Origin: Chrysoperla carnea
Lineage: Eukaryota > Arthropoda > Insecta > Neuroptera > Chrysopidae
Assembly: GCF_905475395.1 (NCBI RefSeq)
Contig: NC_058339.1
Location: 38,635,172-38,699,171, forward strand
Reading direction: 5' to 3'
Length of the DNA: 64,000 nt
Shown: positions 45,125 to 56,823 of the stretch, piece by piece
Numbering within the stretch: position 1 is the stretch's first letter
Layout of the letters: each line of letters opens with the position of its first letter
Made by a program: the position numbers and the translations under genes
Notes under the pieces: model-generated
The model's database searches: none
What the model was told of the DNA's origin: nothing
The model's input: only the letters and a program-made list of their open reading frames with translations

Positions 45125-47162
45125 ACAATTTTAGATTGAATGATGGGTGCAATTCATGTTTCCTCTACCTATCGTGTAGTAGTATGGTGCTTAATAATAA
45201 AACTGGTTTCAATATACAAAAAAAAATTTACAAATTCAATTCTTCATAAAACAAAAATCAAAGTTGCTTAAAGAAGTCGTCATAATTAATAAAAAATAAT
45301 TAAATTTCAAAAACACAAAAAAAAAAAAAAATTTACTTAAATGCTTCTTGTGGCTTATTTATGTTCGTTCTTCGTAAAAAAAAATTTTCCCCAAAAAAGT
45401 TTATGAAAAAATTTATGTAGTTTAAAAAAAATCGCTTCTTCCATAGACTATTTTTCAAAACTACGTGTAATATAAGGTTCAGATAGCTTCACTTAGGATT
45501 ACCTAAGTGTTTCAAAGTTTTATCTGAATTCGATTATAACGTTTTATCAACACGTAGAATCCTTTTTTCAAATGTTTTAATCAGCTTCCCCACACAGCGC
45601 ATTTAAAATAAACCGAACTTAGACGAATCAATTTTTTTGAGCGTACCATATTTTGTGCAATTATTTTTTAGGGATTTTTTTCTTAATATTTTATTTTACC
45701 CCCTCATGTGTCCACAATTGTAGTATTTTAGTGTAATAATCTTGCCAAAAAAAGGATTTTAAAATCGATTTACAAAAATTGCAGCTTTTTAAATGTATAT
45801 TAAATATAAGGAGATATATTAATATATTATAAAAATATATTTACAAATAATAAATATTCAGTAAGCTAAAAATTTAAGCAAAAATTCTAAAATGTATCAT
45901 TTAAGTTAGCATTAAGTCCAAATATTATTTTTTTAATCGGCTTGATGGGAGTAATAATCATTGGTAAAATTCTGTGTTTACTAGTTCAGTTAATTATTTT
46001 ATACATATTTATAAACTTAATCCGAATCAAAGGACCAAAATATCTTTCTTTTAAATTAATGAATATCCAACTGAAAATTTATTTTACAGAAATAATTGTA
46101 ATGTTTAATTTCTTTGTTGGAAATGTGACGTAAAAACAAATATCAGTCACTCTTAATCTTATTTTTTGGTTACGTTGAATAGATTGCAACTAGAAAAGCA
46201 ATTAGCTATAGAGTTGAAGATAAATCAGGTACACTGCCATCTAATTTCATTCAAGTTTATCTAATTATGTGCTAGAGCTACTATCTGTTCGAAAGCTCAA
46301 GGTCATATCTACTATCATGAACACAGATTTTAAAATGTAATATGCCTTAAGATAGAAAGAGGCTAAGACTGTATGTTTTAGCCTTATTTTATGTACTTAA
46401 CCATAATATTATCTAATATAGGAGCATCATTTTTACTCCCATTTACGTTGTAAATGCATTTATTCCCAAATTTTTCAATCATATTGGATGCCGATGCTTA
46501 CTGTATATTTATGATGCCCTGGTGGATTTATCTTGGACGTTTAGCGCACTAGTAAGCACTTATAAACATTCCCCTGTTTACATGAACGCTTAAAAGTACT
46601 TTTATTAAGTGTCCACGATAAATGCCCCCCAACTTCAATTGTCTTATAGATTTATAATAATAGAACTTAATATTTGAAATCTTAATTCAAATTTTTAATG
46701 AGCTTAGGTGTGTGTTTATTTGTTTTATTATCATTGAAAATAAATTTTTAAAAATTTTTTAATTAATTTTTCATTTCAACATGAAATTGTTTATACTTTA
46801 TTTTTATACGAACCTAATTAACTTATTTTGCTAATTGTATTTTAAATCACAAAAATAAATAATAAATATTTGTATTATAATATATGAAAAATGTTGTGAT
46901 GTATTTTGAAAAAAAAAAAGGTTTTTCTTGTTAATTCATAGTTGGTAGTTCCCAGCAAAATATAAAGCTATGAATTATCGTGTGTTTGTGTAAAATTAAA
47001 TTGTTTATAAGTTGTTTATTTAAAAATTTTTTTTTTTTGGTATTGAGTTCTTCATATTTTCGATTACATCGACATGTTATATTACTTTGCACAATTGTTA
47101 AATTGTATGTCTCAAAATAAAAGCATTAATTTTGTGCGCTCTTAATAAAATTATTACTTATA
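45125..47162. other. Intergenic, downstream of Khc, no feature recognised
   Basis: AT-rich, with short A/T homopolymers. Open frames such as 45942-46133 have no recognisable content and no splice context. Confidence 0.4.
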
Positions 47163-47796
47163 ACGGGTGTTTTTTTAGAGGTACAGAAATTTAAAATGAA
47201 ATAAAAATATAAAATACATAAACATAAGTAAGAAAAAATTCGAGGTCTAATTTTCGAACACATTTTCAAACTTTGGAGATTTTGATCGGCAATAACGCTG
47301 CAACGGTGTTAAGTCACACGATTTCACCCACTGCTACCTATGCGGCTATTGCGTATATCTTTCAATAAATTGATTGGCACCGCTTTGTGTAACATGATTC
47401 GACATCTTGTATGTCATTGAATTGAGAAACGGAAAAAGTTTTGTAAAGATAACAATTTTTTTAAGAAAAATAGACCAATGATTCCACTAGCTCATGTTAT
47501 TATCAAAAAGGAACTTATGTGGATGCCATGATGTCTAATAATGGCCGATGAATCGATTCGAAAATTGAACTTTCAGATTGCGCTTTATTCAAAGTCAGTC
47601 AGCGGCGGGAAGTATCTGAAATCATATTTAGATATTAAAATAAGTTTCGTGTACTAAACCACATTTGCACAATTTGCGAGCGTTTTTCTGGCGTAAATCT
47701 TTTCAAATTATACTGAGCACTAACCAATTGTCAAATTAGCCGTTGCTGGAAAAAGTGATATTAATTTGAAAAATATTATTGGGGGAAAACACCCAT
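47163..47796 (-). mobile_element. Decayed TA-flanked transposon with HTH and DDE-region relics
   Basis: The ends are ACGGGTGTTTTTTT and its near-complement GGGGGAAAACACCCAT, flanked by TA (47161-47162 and 47797-47798). On the minus strand two relics are readable: NLKRFTPEKRSQIVQMWF, like the N-terminal helix-turn-helix (DUF4817-type) of mariner-related transposases, and WVKSCDLTPL, like the segment just before the last catalytic region of DDE transposases. The catalytic middle is lost and there are many stops. Non-functional. Confidence 0.6.
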
Positions 47797-47798
47797 TA

Positions 47799-50761
47799 AA
47801 AAATAATGCTGCCTAATTGAAAGTGTATAATTGAATTTTTACTGTCAACATAAGAAGTAGCAAAAAAAAAAAGTTTCAAAACAATGGATCACATTGGTAT
47901 TTAAAGGTGTACAAGAATTTTACAAGCATCTCGTTCACTAATAACAAAAATTGTAAATAAATTGATGATTGCACAGAATTGGTACTAGCCGAAATATAAG
48001 TTAGAATTTTTTTCGCGTTTAGTTAGAACAATTAAATAATTTTTCTCAATGTGTACTCTGCTATACAAAATTCAATATATTTTGGAAAAACACTGTAGGA
48101 TAATGGATAAAATTTCTATTTGGACGTAAAATAAAAAAAAATATTCTATTTTTAAATGGTATTTTAAAATGTATAATCAAAATTGTAAGAAAGAAAATTA
48201 GTTAAACAAATTTTTTTTTGAAAAAAAAGAAAACTTTAACATTTACTCTTCGCATTTAAATTGTTGTATAAAGTGTAATTTATTTGTGTATTTCAAATTC
48301 TCATGAAAGATGATGGATCCATTTTAATAATGATATAATTTGAGCAATTTCATTGAATTGGATAAAAACATATTCCGAGCAAGCATTTGATTAGATCAAA
48401 TTTTATCTGCTTAATTTTCATTAAATTATTCCTACCTCAATATATGTCTCGAAAATATTATCAGACCTTAATGTAAATGACACATTAAATCTGATTCGAA
48501 GGACTATAATGTTATCCTTTTAATAAACGAAATATCAACTCAAAATTTAAAATTGTACAGAAAAAAAGTAAAAAGAGTAAATGTTAAACGATTCAAACAA
48601 GTAATGTTTAGTTGTTCTTTTCTGCCGTTTCCTCTCGTCTTCACTTTCCTTCCCTTAAAAAAATATATAATAATAAAAGTATATATATTTGTGCACATTT
48701 AGTAATTAGAGCACGTATTTAATAATTGTGCACACAAACAAAAAAACTTCTCTAATTAATTAATTAATCAGCAAAGGCATTCATTATTATTAATTATTTT
48801 TATCATTATTATTATTATTAAAATTACTACAGCTTATTAATACAACAGATACAAGAAACAAAAAAAAAAAAAGAAACAACTAAAGTATTAAAAGTAATAC
48901 AACTTTTTTTATAATTTGTAAGTAATCAAAAAAATAAAATCATTAATTTATACGTTATTTAAAAATAATTTTAAAAAAATTAATAAAAATAAAAATTTTC
49001 ATTTTGGTATTTTTAGGTAGATAATATTGTAATTTATTTATTTAAGCTGGTGTAGCTATTCTTAAATAAATACTATAATAATTAAATTTGGTGTGTTTTT
49101 TTGCATCCGTTATCGAAAATAATAAAATTCCCATTTGGTCAGACAAACTTCAGAAAATACTATTCACCCATATAGATAAAAAATTCCGAAGAAATTTTAA
49201 GAAGAAGGTTATCAAAATTCATCTTGTCAAAAAAATTACGATATCGCAAAACTATATTCGTGCATCGAGATAAAAAGATTGAAAAACCCCTGAATAAATT
49301 TCTAGAAATAAGAAGAGTTATATCAATTAGAAAGTTCCCAAAAAAATGAAAAAGTTTTGAAATGAAATCTAAAGCAAATAAATTAATTTTTTCATTATAT
49401 CAAGTTGGAAAATGCCAAAAAATTTCTCAGCAATATAATTTTCCATTTTTAGTTTTTGAATAATCAGTGTTTTATAGTTGATTATTCATTAAAAATTTTT
49501 GCTCACGAATGAAAAGTCAGTTAATAAAAATGATATTCAAATCACACGAAAGTCGTCACATTTGATCTTCAAACGGGTCAGAACTGTATTGAAAATATTT
49601 GATAGTAAGACGATACTAAAAAAATAATTAAAAAGATAGTAATTATAGTATACAAAAATAATTGAAACGTAATATTATTGTCAGACTATTTTTTGCGACA
49701 AAATTATCTAGTCCATTGACCTGATGTTAAAATGTTTTAATGTCAAATTTAGTTTGGGTTTTTCTTATTTAGGTCAAATTTAAATATATTTTCTAACAAT
49801 GTTTGGTCAGTTTTAAATTGAATAAAGTAAAAGGGTATAATACAAGAATTAGATCAGTAAGGGACTAAAATATAAAGTAATTCTAGAGATTTTAAGGGAC
49901 TGAATGAACTTTACCCGTACTGTACTAGGAAGTGCCTGTTGGGACTATCAATTATGCAGCACCTCTAGGCCCTTTATAAATCAAAATATTATGTTTTTGC
50001 GAATTTTAATATTTAAAGGCTTTTCTATTATAACGGAGGTTTCTTAAATTTTGAATTTAATATTATATGTTTTAATATTTTCTTTTACAAAAAAATTTAG
50101 TGGCCCATTTCAAAATTTTGTTCTAGATCCACCGCGATTGTATATCTGTTTATGTTCCAAAAGTTCGTATGATTTGGGGGAATTACATATTATATCAAAA
50201 ACCAAAATGGTTTACATAATCATAAACTAAGTTATTTATGATTATGTTTTGGAAGTTCTTACTTCGGTGGAACAACATTTTCAATCAAAAATCAAAGTGG
50301 AAATTTACATAATATACTTAGTATTGTCATGACTGATGACATCATTTTTAAATAGTGATATAATTTTGATACAAAATCAATACTATAAATATACAATAAT
50401 TGCTTTTTAAACTACTTATTTGCTTTATTTTTATCAATGTTATCGAATTCGATATTTTACAAAATAACAAAAATAGAAAACAAATTTGATTAAATGTTTG
50501 TTTGATAATGGAGAAAGAAAACATAATTCACTTACTTTTTGAACTTTTGTGGTTCGGTATAGTACATTGAGAGTAGTTTGGCTATTGGGGGTATAAATTA
50601 AGGTAGTTTGGTTATTATATAGTCGAGTACATAAAACCATGCCCATATTAATGCTATTGTATAACTGTAGCAACAGTCATAATACCTTGACGTAGTGGCG
50701 TACATACACTAAATACACACACAACTGCATTTTTTAGCCTTTTGCCTTCACAATAGATTGA
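47799..50761. other. Intergenic, no feature recognised
   Basis: About 3 kb of very AT-rich sequence with simple AT tracts (for example 48756-48830). No repeats with definable ends, no RNA genes and no convincing open frame. Confidence 0.4.
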
Positions 50762-51164
50762 AAAAGGAAACCGCAAGATTAGATAGGTTATTGGATTTCT
50801 GTGAAAACTTTTTCAAATCGTCCCCAAAACGGGGTGATCAAAGCTTCACATATATTATAATTATAGTATATGACTACCGTCTCCCTTGTGAAAATATTGC
50901 TCAGAAATTTTTTTTTTCTTACTAATAAAAAAGAAGAGTTTTTCAGAATTAGAAAGACTTTTTAAGTCCTTTGTCTAAAATATTTTCACAAGGGCTAAAT
51001 AAAAATACATCGTACAACTAACAAAGCAACACAACATAAAACAATTTTGTAGCTGCGAGAGCTTTTGATCAGAACGATCCCAAGAACATGTTGGAGGCGG
51101 TTAGAAAAAGTTTCACAGAAAGCCATTTTCCTATCTAATCGTGCGGGGTCCTTTATACCATTTT
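50762..51164. mobile_element. Foldback-type element, related to 17440-17722
   Basis: The left arm has CCGCAAGATTAGATAGGTTA, ATTTCTGTGAAAACTTTTTC and GATCAAAGCT. The right arm is its reverse complement with AGCTTTTGATCAGAACGATC, GTTTCACAGAAAGCCATTTT and CCTATCTAATCGTGCGG. An inner inverted pair CCTTGTGAAAATATT / AATATTTTCACAAGG lies between them. Edges are approximate; no target duplication was found. Confidence 0.65.
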
Positions 51165-51744
51165 AGGACGAAGGTTAAAAGAATAAGAAAATTTACTCCT
51201 TCTCTAGGATAAATTTTTGACAAAGAGAAGAAATAGTAATAAAATTTCGACTTGTTAAGTGCAGAGAACTCGAACTGTTTATAAAATGATTCATTGATCT
51301 ACATTACACATGAATGTGATGTGGGAGTTTGCTATGAGACTGTTCGAGTAATAAATTAAAAAAAAAAACTATAAGTATAACAATAACTACATATAAGTAA
51401 TTGATAAAAAGGTCAAATATTAATAATTGATTTATGAGTAATGTGAATTCTGACATTGGCTGATATTTTATTTATACTTACCAATGAGTGTTTATACTCC
51501 ATTAGGAATACTATTTACAGAGAGATTAAAAATGCATGATTGCAAATTTGGTCCATTATTTACTGAAATCCATTTTACTGGGTAGGTTAAATGCACTTAA
51601 AATAAATAATCAATCGTTTCTCTCTAAAATTTACCATTACAAAATGGGAATTAATGTGTATTTATGTACTGTATTTAAAATTGGAAGGTTTCATCATTTG
51701 CTTAACCATTTAAAATCATTCATTATTATTCTCATTCGTAAATA

Positions 51745-51870
51745 ATAGAGAAAGTTTTTTGGTAATTGGTTTTAATCCCTGACCAAGGGGGGTGTTATAA
51801 GTTTAACATATCTGTATGTCTGTCTGTGACACCTTAGCTCCTAAACGTGGTGAATTCACTCTCGATGAAA
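51745..51870. repeat. Fragment of the repeat seen at 23951-24290
   Basis: It contains GTATGTCTGTCTGTGACACC then TTAGCTCCTAAACG, matching the 24000-24050 block. A short truncated copy. Confidence 0.4.
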
Positions 51871-51888
51871 CGAAATCACTCCCGATGT

Positions 51889-52188
51889 ACATGTATGGAA
51901 CACGAAGGTGGATTAAGTTGAGGCAAAAATGAATTAAAGATAACCGTTTTTACTTACGTCAACAATAATAATAATTGTAACGTAATGTATTCAAAATAAA
52001 TGTTTGTATTATTTTGTTAAAAATGTTTCAAATTAGCAAATAAACATTTTAAGTATGATGACTGGTTAATTTTGATAACAGATAACGTGTTTTATAAGTA
52101 GGATTTGCTTCGTTAAGAATTCATTCCTAAAAAGTTATCTTCAGTTAGTTTTTGCCTTAATGTATCCACCTTCGTGTTCCATACATGT
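51889..52188. mobile_element. 300-bp MITE with 25-bp perfect inverted ends
   Basis: It begins ACATGTATGGAACACGAAGG then TGGAT and ends in the exact reverse complement, followed inward by the imperfect pair GGCAAAAATGAATTAAAGATAAC-like. The target duplication is unclear because the ends are themselves palindromic (ACATGT). An 18-bp direct duplication AACATTCCTATCGAACTT lies just outside, at 52203 and 52230. Confidence 0.7.
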
Positions 52189-52635
52189 CATTGTTCTGAT
52201 TAACATTCCTATCGAACTTACGACCATAAACATTCCTATCGAACTTTTTCAATTTGTGGACACCCTGTATATTCGATGTCAAAAGTAAATAGCTGAATGA
52301 CAATATTTTTCCGCACTTTTTAGAATTTAGGTATACCTACCTTTACAGTCCTACAAAATTGAGTTAGAGGGTTGTAATTTGTCTGAAACATGAGTTAAGG
52401 AAGTGTCTTGGTAGTGTCTCCCCGACATTGAAATATTTCATGTGGTTAAAAACATGAAAAGACCTAATAAATCGAAACGTTCAATGATGGGAAAAAAATG
52501 ACCTAAGTGATGGAGTTTTGTTGCTCACAGTTTTTTTTTTATGTTGCCATTCTGTTTCTCAAAACACTTTCGCTACAAAACTTAAAAAATTATTAAAGAA
52601 AAAAAGAAAGATTTTGGTGTATTTCTTTAAAAATT

Positions 52636-52641
52636 TTTATT
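52636..52641 (-). promoter_or_regulatory. Candidate poly(A) signal of the LRR membrane protein gene
   Basis: AATAAA on the minus strand about 50 nt after the stop codon of the gene at 52693-54111. Confidence 0.4.
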
Positions 52642-52692
52642 TATAAAAATAATTAATAACAAAATATATGTATGTATAAAAAAAAATTTAAT

Positions 52693-54111
52693 TTAACTTC
52701 TATCTGAAACTAAAATAAAATTACTTTCATTATCATGGTCTAAAGCAGGGTTTACACGTTCATTTTTATAATTAGAAAATACTCGAGCATCATTATTATA
52801 CATAGTTCGTTTCCAACGAACAATTCGATCTCTGAATACAATAAATATAATTAAGGAAATAATAATTAATAAAAATAATATCGAACTGACGACAGTAAAT
52901 GCATTTACAGTGTGAGCACTACTTTGGTTTGATACCGCTTTTGAAACCATCTCACTAACAAGTTTTTCCAAGCTATTATGATCCGTTAAATATTCCTTAG
53001 ATGGAGGATTAGTTACAGTAGGAAGAGACTGAGACGTCGGTACAATGGTTTGTACTGAACTTTGAGTTAAATTCTTATCGTCTTCAGTACATGAAACTCC
53101 ATGAATATTGTTTCCGGTTAAAATACGTTCCGTATGTTTTGTAATATCAATATAATGATTTTGACAATCTTTTAAGAATTTTAATAAACCTTCACAGGTC
53201 CATGGAATTTTTCCAACTCCGAGATATAATAATTTTCGAAAAATATTATTTAAGAGCGTTGCATTTAAATCGGTTAATTTGATATTACCATCTAATATAA
53301 ACGTATGGATATTCGAAATTGGTAAAAATACTTTCTCATTTGTTAATTCAATAGATGGTAAGAAATTGGAGGATAAATTTAAGAATTTTAAATTTGGTAT
53401 TCCTGAAAATGATCCTGTTGCAAAAGAATCTAATTTATTATTACCTAAATTTAAGTATTCTAGTTTTGGAATTCCATCAAATAAACCAAGTGGAATGTAT
53501 GAAATATTATTCCCGGATAAATCTAAGTCTAATAATTTTGAAAAATTCTTAAACATACCAGGATGTAATTCTAGTCGATTATTTGCCAATTTTAAAACAG
53601 TAATATTTTGTAAGTTCGTTACATTTTCAAATGTTTTAAGTTCGTTACTTTCTAAATTAATAACATCAATTTGATTGGTTGATGCAAAAGCATTATTATT
53701 TAATTCAGATAAGCGATTATTACTTAAATCTAATTTTTGTAAGTACTTTAATGCAGTAAATGCGCCATCTCTAATAATAGAAATAACATTGTGACTTAAG
53801 TCTAATACAACTAAACAAACACCACTTTTAATAAATGGATCACTTTGTACTTCCGTAATTTGATTGTTTTGTAAGTCGATTTTTCGAATGTAGTATGCTC
53901 GTGGATCTGTGCTTAGTAAACCTGTTGTTAACACTGTCTGGCTACCGAATCGTAGTTTACATGCTTTTCCATCTGAAGTTCGGATAAATTCACCAACCGA
54001 ATTGTATTCCGTTGCGGTGTTTGTATCTTCAAAATCTAAATCACGGCAATCTTTGTACGAAGACACTGCATGTAAGCCGAGTAACAAACCAAATATATAT
54101 ATCCATAACAT
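52693..54111 (-). CDS. Leucine-rich-repeat type I transmembrane protein, family not assigned
   Basis: A single-exon gene of 472 residues. Signal peptide at about 1-18 (hydrophobic, ending AVSS). A cysteine-bearing N-terminal cap (KDCRDLD, GKACKLRFG) is followed by about eight LRRs from roughly 75 to 270, such as LVVLDLSHNVISIIRDGAF, LQKLDLSNNRLSELNNNAF and LEYLNLGNNKLDSFATGSF. A C-terminal cap has WTCEGLLKFLKDCQ and a later Cys. A Ser/Thr/Pro-rich juxtamembrane stretch, one transmembrane helix at about 404-426 and a 46-residue cytosolic tail with no recognised signalling domain (no TIR) follow. Several N-x-S/T sites in the ectodomain. The overall plan suggests a cell-surface adhesion or receptor-like protein. 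I do not recognise a specific orthologue. Confidence 0.88.
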   Translation of the reverse strand: MLWIYIFGLLLGLHAVSSYKDCRDLDFEDTNTATEYNSVGEFIRTSDGKACKLRFGSQTVLTTGLLSTDPRAYYIRKIDLQNNQITEVQSDPFIKSGVCLVVLDLSHNVISIIRDGAFTALKYLQKLDLSNNRLSELNNNAFASTNQIDVINLESNELKTFENVTNLQNITVLKLANNRLELHPGMFKNFSKLLDLDLSGNNISYIPLGLFDGIPKLEYLNLGNNKLDSFATGSFSGIPNLKFLNLSSNFLPSIELTNEKVFLPISNIHTFILDGNIKLTDLNATLLNNIFRKLLYLGVGKIPWTCEGLLKFLKDCQNHYIDITKHTERILTGNNIHGVSCTEDDKNLTQSSVQTIVPTSQSLPTVTNPPSKEYLTDHNSLEKLVSEMVSKAVSNQSSAHTVNAFTVVSSILFLLIIISLIIFIVFRDRIVRWKRTMYNNDARVFSNYKNERVNPALDHDNESNFILVSDRS

Positions 54112-54252
54112 TTTTGTTATTTCTGAAAATAATACAAATTGTTTTAAACTTTTATCAGAAATAAATATAAAACTTTTGTTAGTAACTTTAAAAACTTTAG
54201 GATATAATCTTACAAAAAGTGTATTTAAAAAGAACTGTTAATTTAGAGATAC

Positions 54253-54440
54253 CCTGTAAATATGAAATATATATCAAGGTAAGTATACTAATTTTAGTTC
54301 CAAGTTCGTAACGCATAGAAATATTGATGATACGGACAAAATTTTGGTATAGGTGCTCATAAAATCACCTAATTAGAACATTTTCGGTTGTCCGTTTGCC
54401 CGCCTGTCTGTGAGCACGATAATTCCAAAACGAAACGTGC
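54253..54440 (-). repeat. Dispersed repeat family A, truncated copy, reversed
   Basis: TATGAAATATATATCAAGGT, TTGGTATAGGTGCTCATAAA, GTTGTCCGTTTGCCCGCCTG and GAGCACGATAATTCCAAAAC match the 3' part of the family in reverse. It starts about 140 bp upstream of the LRR membrane protein start codon, so it overlaps its promoter region. Confidence 0.65.
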
Positions 54441-54529
54441 TCAACAGATAAAATTTCGGGGATCAAATAGAAAAAATTTCGAAAGTTTGAAATGGCGGCC
54501 GGAAGGTCACAATAAATAAATTGGATATT

Positions 54530-55290
54530 TTTGCAGGAACTCCTACAATCGGCATTCAATTGCTAAAATTTAAATCTAAAATAAGCAGGTTGAATATTGT
54601 TAATAGGATGCAAAATAGCGGGAGTTTTTGGTATCATGTAGGCACCATTCGCACCGCACCCTAGGACATACAGTAATTTTGGTAATTAATATTTAATGTC
54701 AATTATGCTTTTAATGATCGGAAAAAGAGTTTTTAAAATGATCGATTGTGTTTTTTCGAGAAATGAATTTTCTAATTTGCTTATTTTAGATACGAATCCA
54801 TCAACTGAATCTCGTTGGTGGTTTTCCGGGAAATAATAGGTAGAAGATTCATTTCCCGGAAAACCACAATCGACATTGTGTTGGTAGATTTATATCTTAA
54901 ATAAGCCAGTTAGAAGATTCTTCTCCCGGAAAACCACAATCGACATTTAGTTGGTAGATTTGTATCTAAAATAAGCATATTAGAAATTTCATTTCTTGGA
55001 AAACCACAGTCGACCATTTTAAAAACTCATTTTCAAATCATTAAAAGCATAATCGGCATTAAATGGTATTTTATCGAAGAAAATCTGTTTTAATTAGCTG
55101 TATAACTCTAATCCAAAAATGAAATTTTCTATTTTTAATATTACTTACTGGGTGCGAGTGGTGCTTACGTTATATCAAAAACCATCCCAAACTCGCGCTA
55201 TTTTACTCCCTATTCCCAAAAACTAATTTGCTTGTTTTAGATATAAATTTAACAATTTATTGAATGCCAATTGTAGTTTTCTGGCTATGT
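54530..55290. repeat. Self-similar palindrome with internal tandem copies
   Basis: The outer halves are imperfect reverse complements: ACAATCGGCATTCAATT at about 54547 against AATTGTAGTTTTC-containing sequence at about 55265; AATAGCGGGAGTTTTTGGTA against TACCAAAAAC-type sequence; TTAATGTCAATTATGCTTTTA against AAAAGCATAATCGGCATTAA. In the right half a roughly 70-bp unit, AGAAGATTCATTTCCCGGAA then AACCACAATCGACATT, is repeated in tandem at about 54841, 54910 and 54980, and appears inverted at about 54740 and 54800. Non-coding. Confidence 0.65.
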
Positions 55291-56040
55291 CTAATTTGTT
55301 TATTGTAAACAAAAATCAACCAGTTTTTTTAAACTTTTGTTTGATTTAGATATCCCTTTTAATATCGTATTGAAATCTTCTTATCAAAGACTAATAGAAT
55401 TCATAATTTTAGAAAGTTTGTAAATTTAATAAATTTTGGCATAATGAAATTAGATTAAAACCTTTTGAAAGTTTAAATAAAATAAAAGTATATTACATTC
55501 ATTTTCAATTTTTATAAAAAATTTTTGCAAAACATAGAATCGACAAAAAAAGCCATATAGTATCGACTTCGATCACGCGGCAAGCAAGATTTAGTAAAAT
55601 TGCAATGGAAGGACACAAGAGATTTAATAAAAGCAAACACCTAAAATATTTGACTAATGAAAATTTTTTTACTGTATCACTTTACACTGTATCTCGCCGT
55701 AATCCCTCCATAGTAGCCCTGCTTTCCCTTTAACATAATGTATCATATGTTAGGACTCACTGTTAATATTATAGGGTCACTAAATTGACTATCTTTTAAA
55801 AGCTTTTATTTAATTTCACTTGTATGTCTTGGAATTTTGAAATCAAAGTTTAACCCACTTCCCGGTTTCCGATTGAGCTGAAATTTTGCATGCATATGTA
55901 AATCGGATGACAAAGCATATTGATTTTCCAATCGCTGAATTTGATTTGATTGAATCGCCTGATTCGATTTTCAAATCGCTGTCACCATATTTTATTTACA
56001 TACACTTTTTAGCTTTGAATAAAATTTAAATAATAAGGGA
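55291..56040. other. Intergenic, no feature recognised
   Basis: AT-rich. CCCACTTCCCGGTTTCCGAT then TGAGCTGAAATTTTGCATGC near 55855-55895 resembles wording found in dispersed retroelement tails, but not enough is present to call an element. Confidence 0.35.
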
Positions 56041-56590
56041 AAACAAACAATTGACTGAGTTAATTGTTGAAATATATATAGACTGTGTTGATTGCACAGC
56101 CACATTACACATACATGTCACACATACATAACTGATATTCCCATATAATACATACTATATAATTTGCGCCTAATTTGCACTATCACGGGTAAACACTACA
56201 AAAAAATGTTTCAAACAAAAGTTGTTTATTTTTTTATGGGGAACATTTTTTAATTCTAAACTTTTGTTCTATCTCTAACGGTTTACAAGATGGGTCCTAC
56301 GAAACCAAGACCCAATTGGCCTATGTTGCCCATTTACGAACTCGACCTCACTCTTTATGTCCTGAGCACGTTGTAAAATCAGCGATTCAGCTTGATATCA
56401 TTTTTCGTTTTTGACTTATTGTGTCGACAGACGGAGGGACAGACGAACAGACAACCGATAATGGAAAAACTAAGTGATTTTATGAACACCTACCTAAACC
56501 AAAATTTTGGTCGTAGCAATATTTTTAAGCGTTACAAACTTGGGACTTAACTTTATATACTATGATATATTTCATATATACATGGTATAA
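56041..56590 (+). repeat. Dispersed repeat family A, full-length copy
   Basis: The same layout and ends as 24855-25402. It starts GAAAACAAACAATTGACTGA then GTTAATTGTTGAAATA and ends TTTCATATATACATGGTATA. It includes TTTGCACTATCACGGGTAAA, TTTCAAACAAAAGTTGTTTA, CAAGATGGGTCCTACGAAAC and ACTTGGGACTTAAC. No open frame and no inverted ends. Confidence 0.78.
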
Positions 56591-56823
56591 AAAATACTTT
56601 TTAAGGAAAAAAAATAATTTACTTTTTAGAACAATAAAAGCTTTTATTGTTCTAAAAAGTAAAAAAATAATTTTTTCATATTTGTCTATTTGTAAAAGCT
56701 GGAGGCGCTCAATTTAAAATATCAAGGATGATTCGGAGCGCCTATCAATCTTTGAGAAAAGTCAAATATGAGTGACTTATTTTTTAGCACAATAAAATCT
56801 TGTTCTTTAAAAGTATTTTTTAT
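56588..56823. repeat. Nested inverted repeat with a perfect 46-bp palindrome
   Basis: 56618-56663 is a perfect palindrome with 23-bp arms (ACTTTTTAGAACAATAAAAG centre-joined at AAGCTT). It lies inside a wider inverted pair, AAAAAATACTTTTTAAGG at 56588 and TTTAAAAGTATTTTTTAT at 56806. It directly abuts the 3' end of the family A copy. Confidence 0.65.

Noticed and set aside
53279-53674. 131-codon plus-strand frame opposite the LRR membrane protein
   Set aside because: Its translation reflects the repeated LRR codons in antisense; no independent support.
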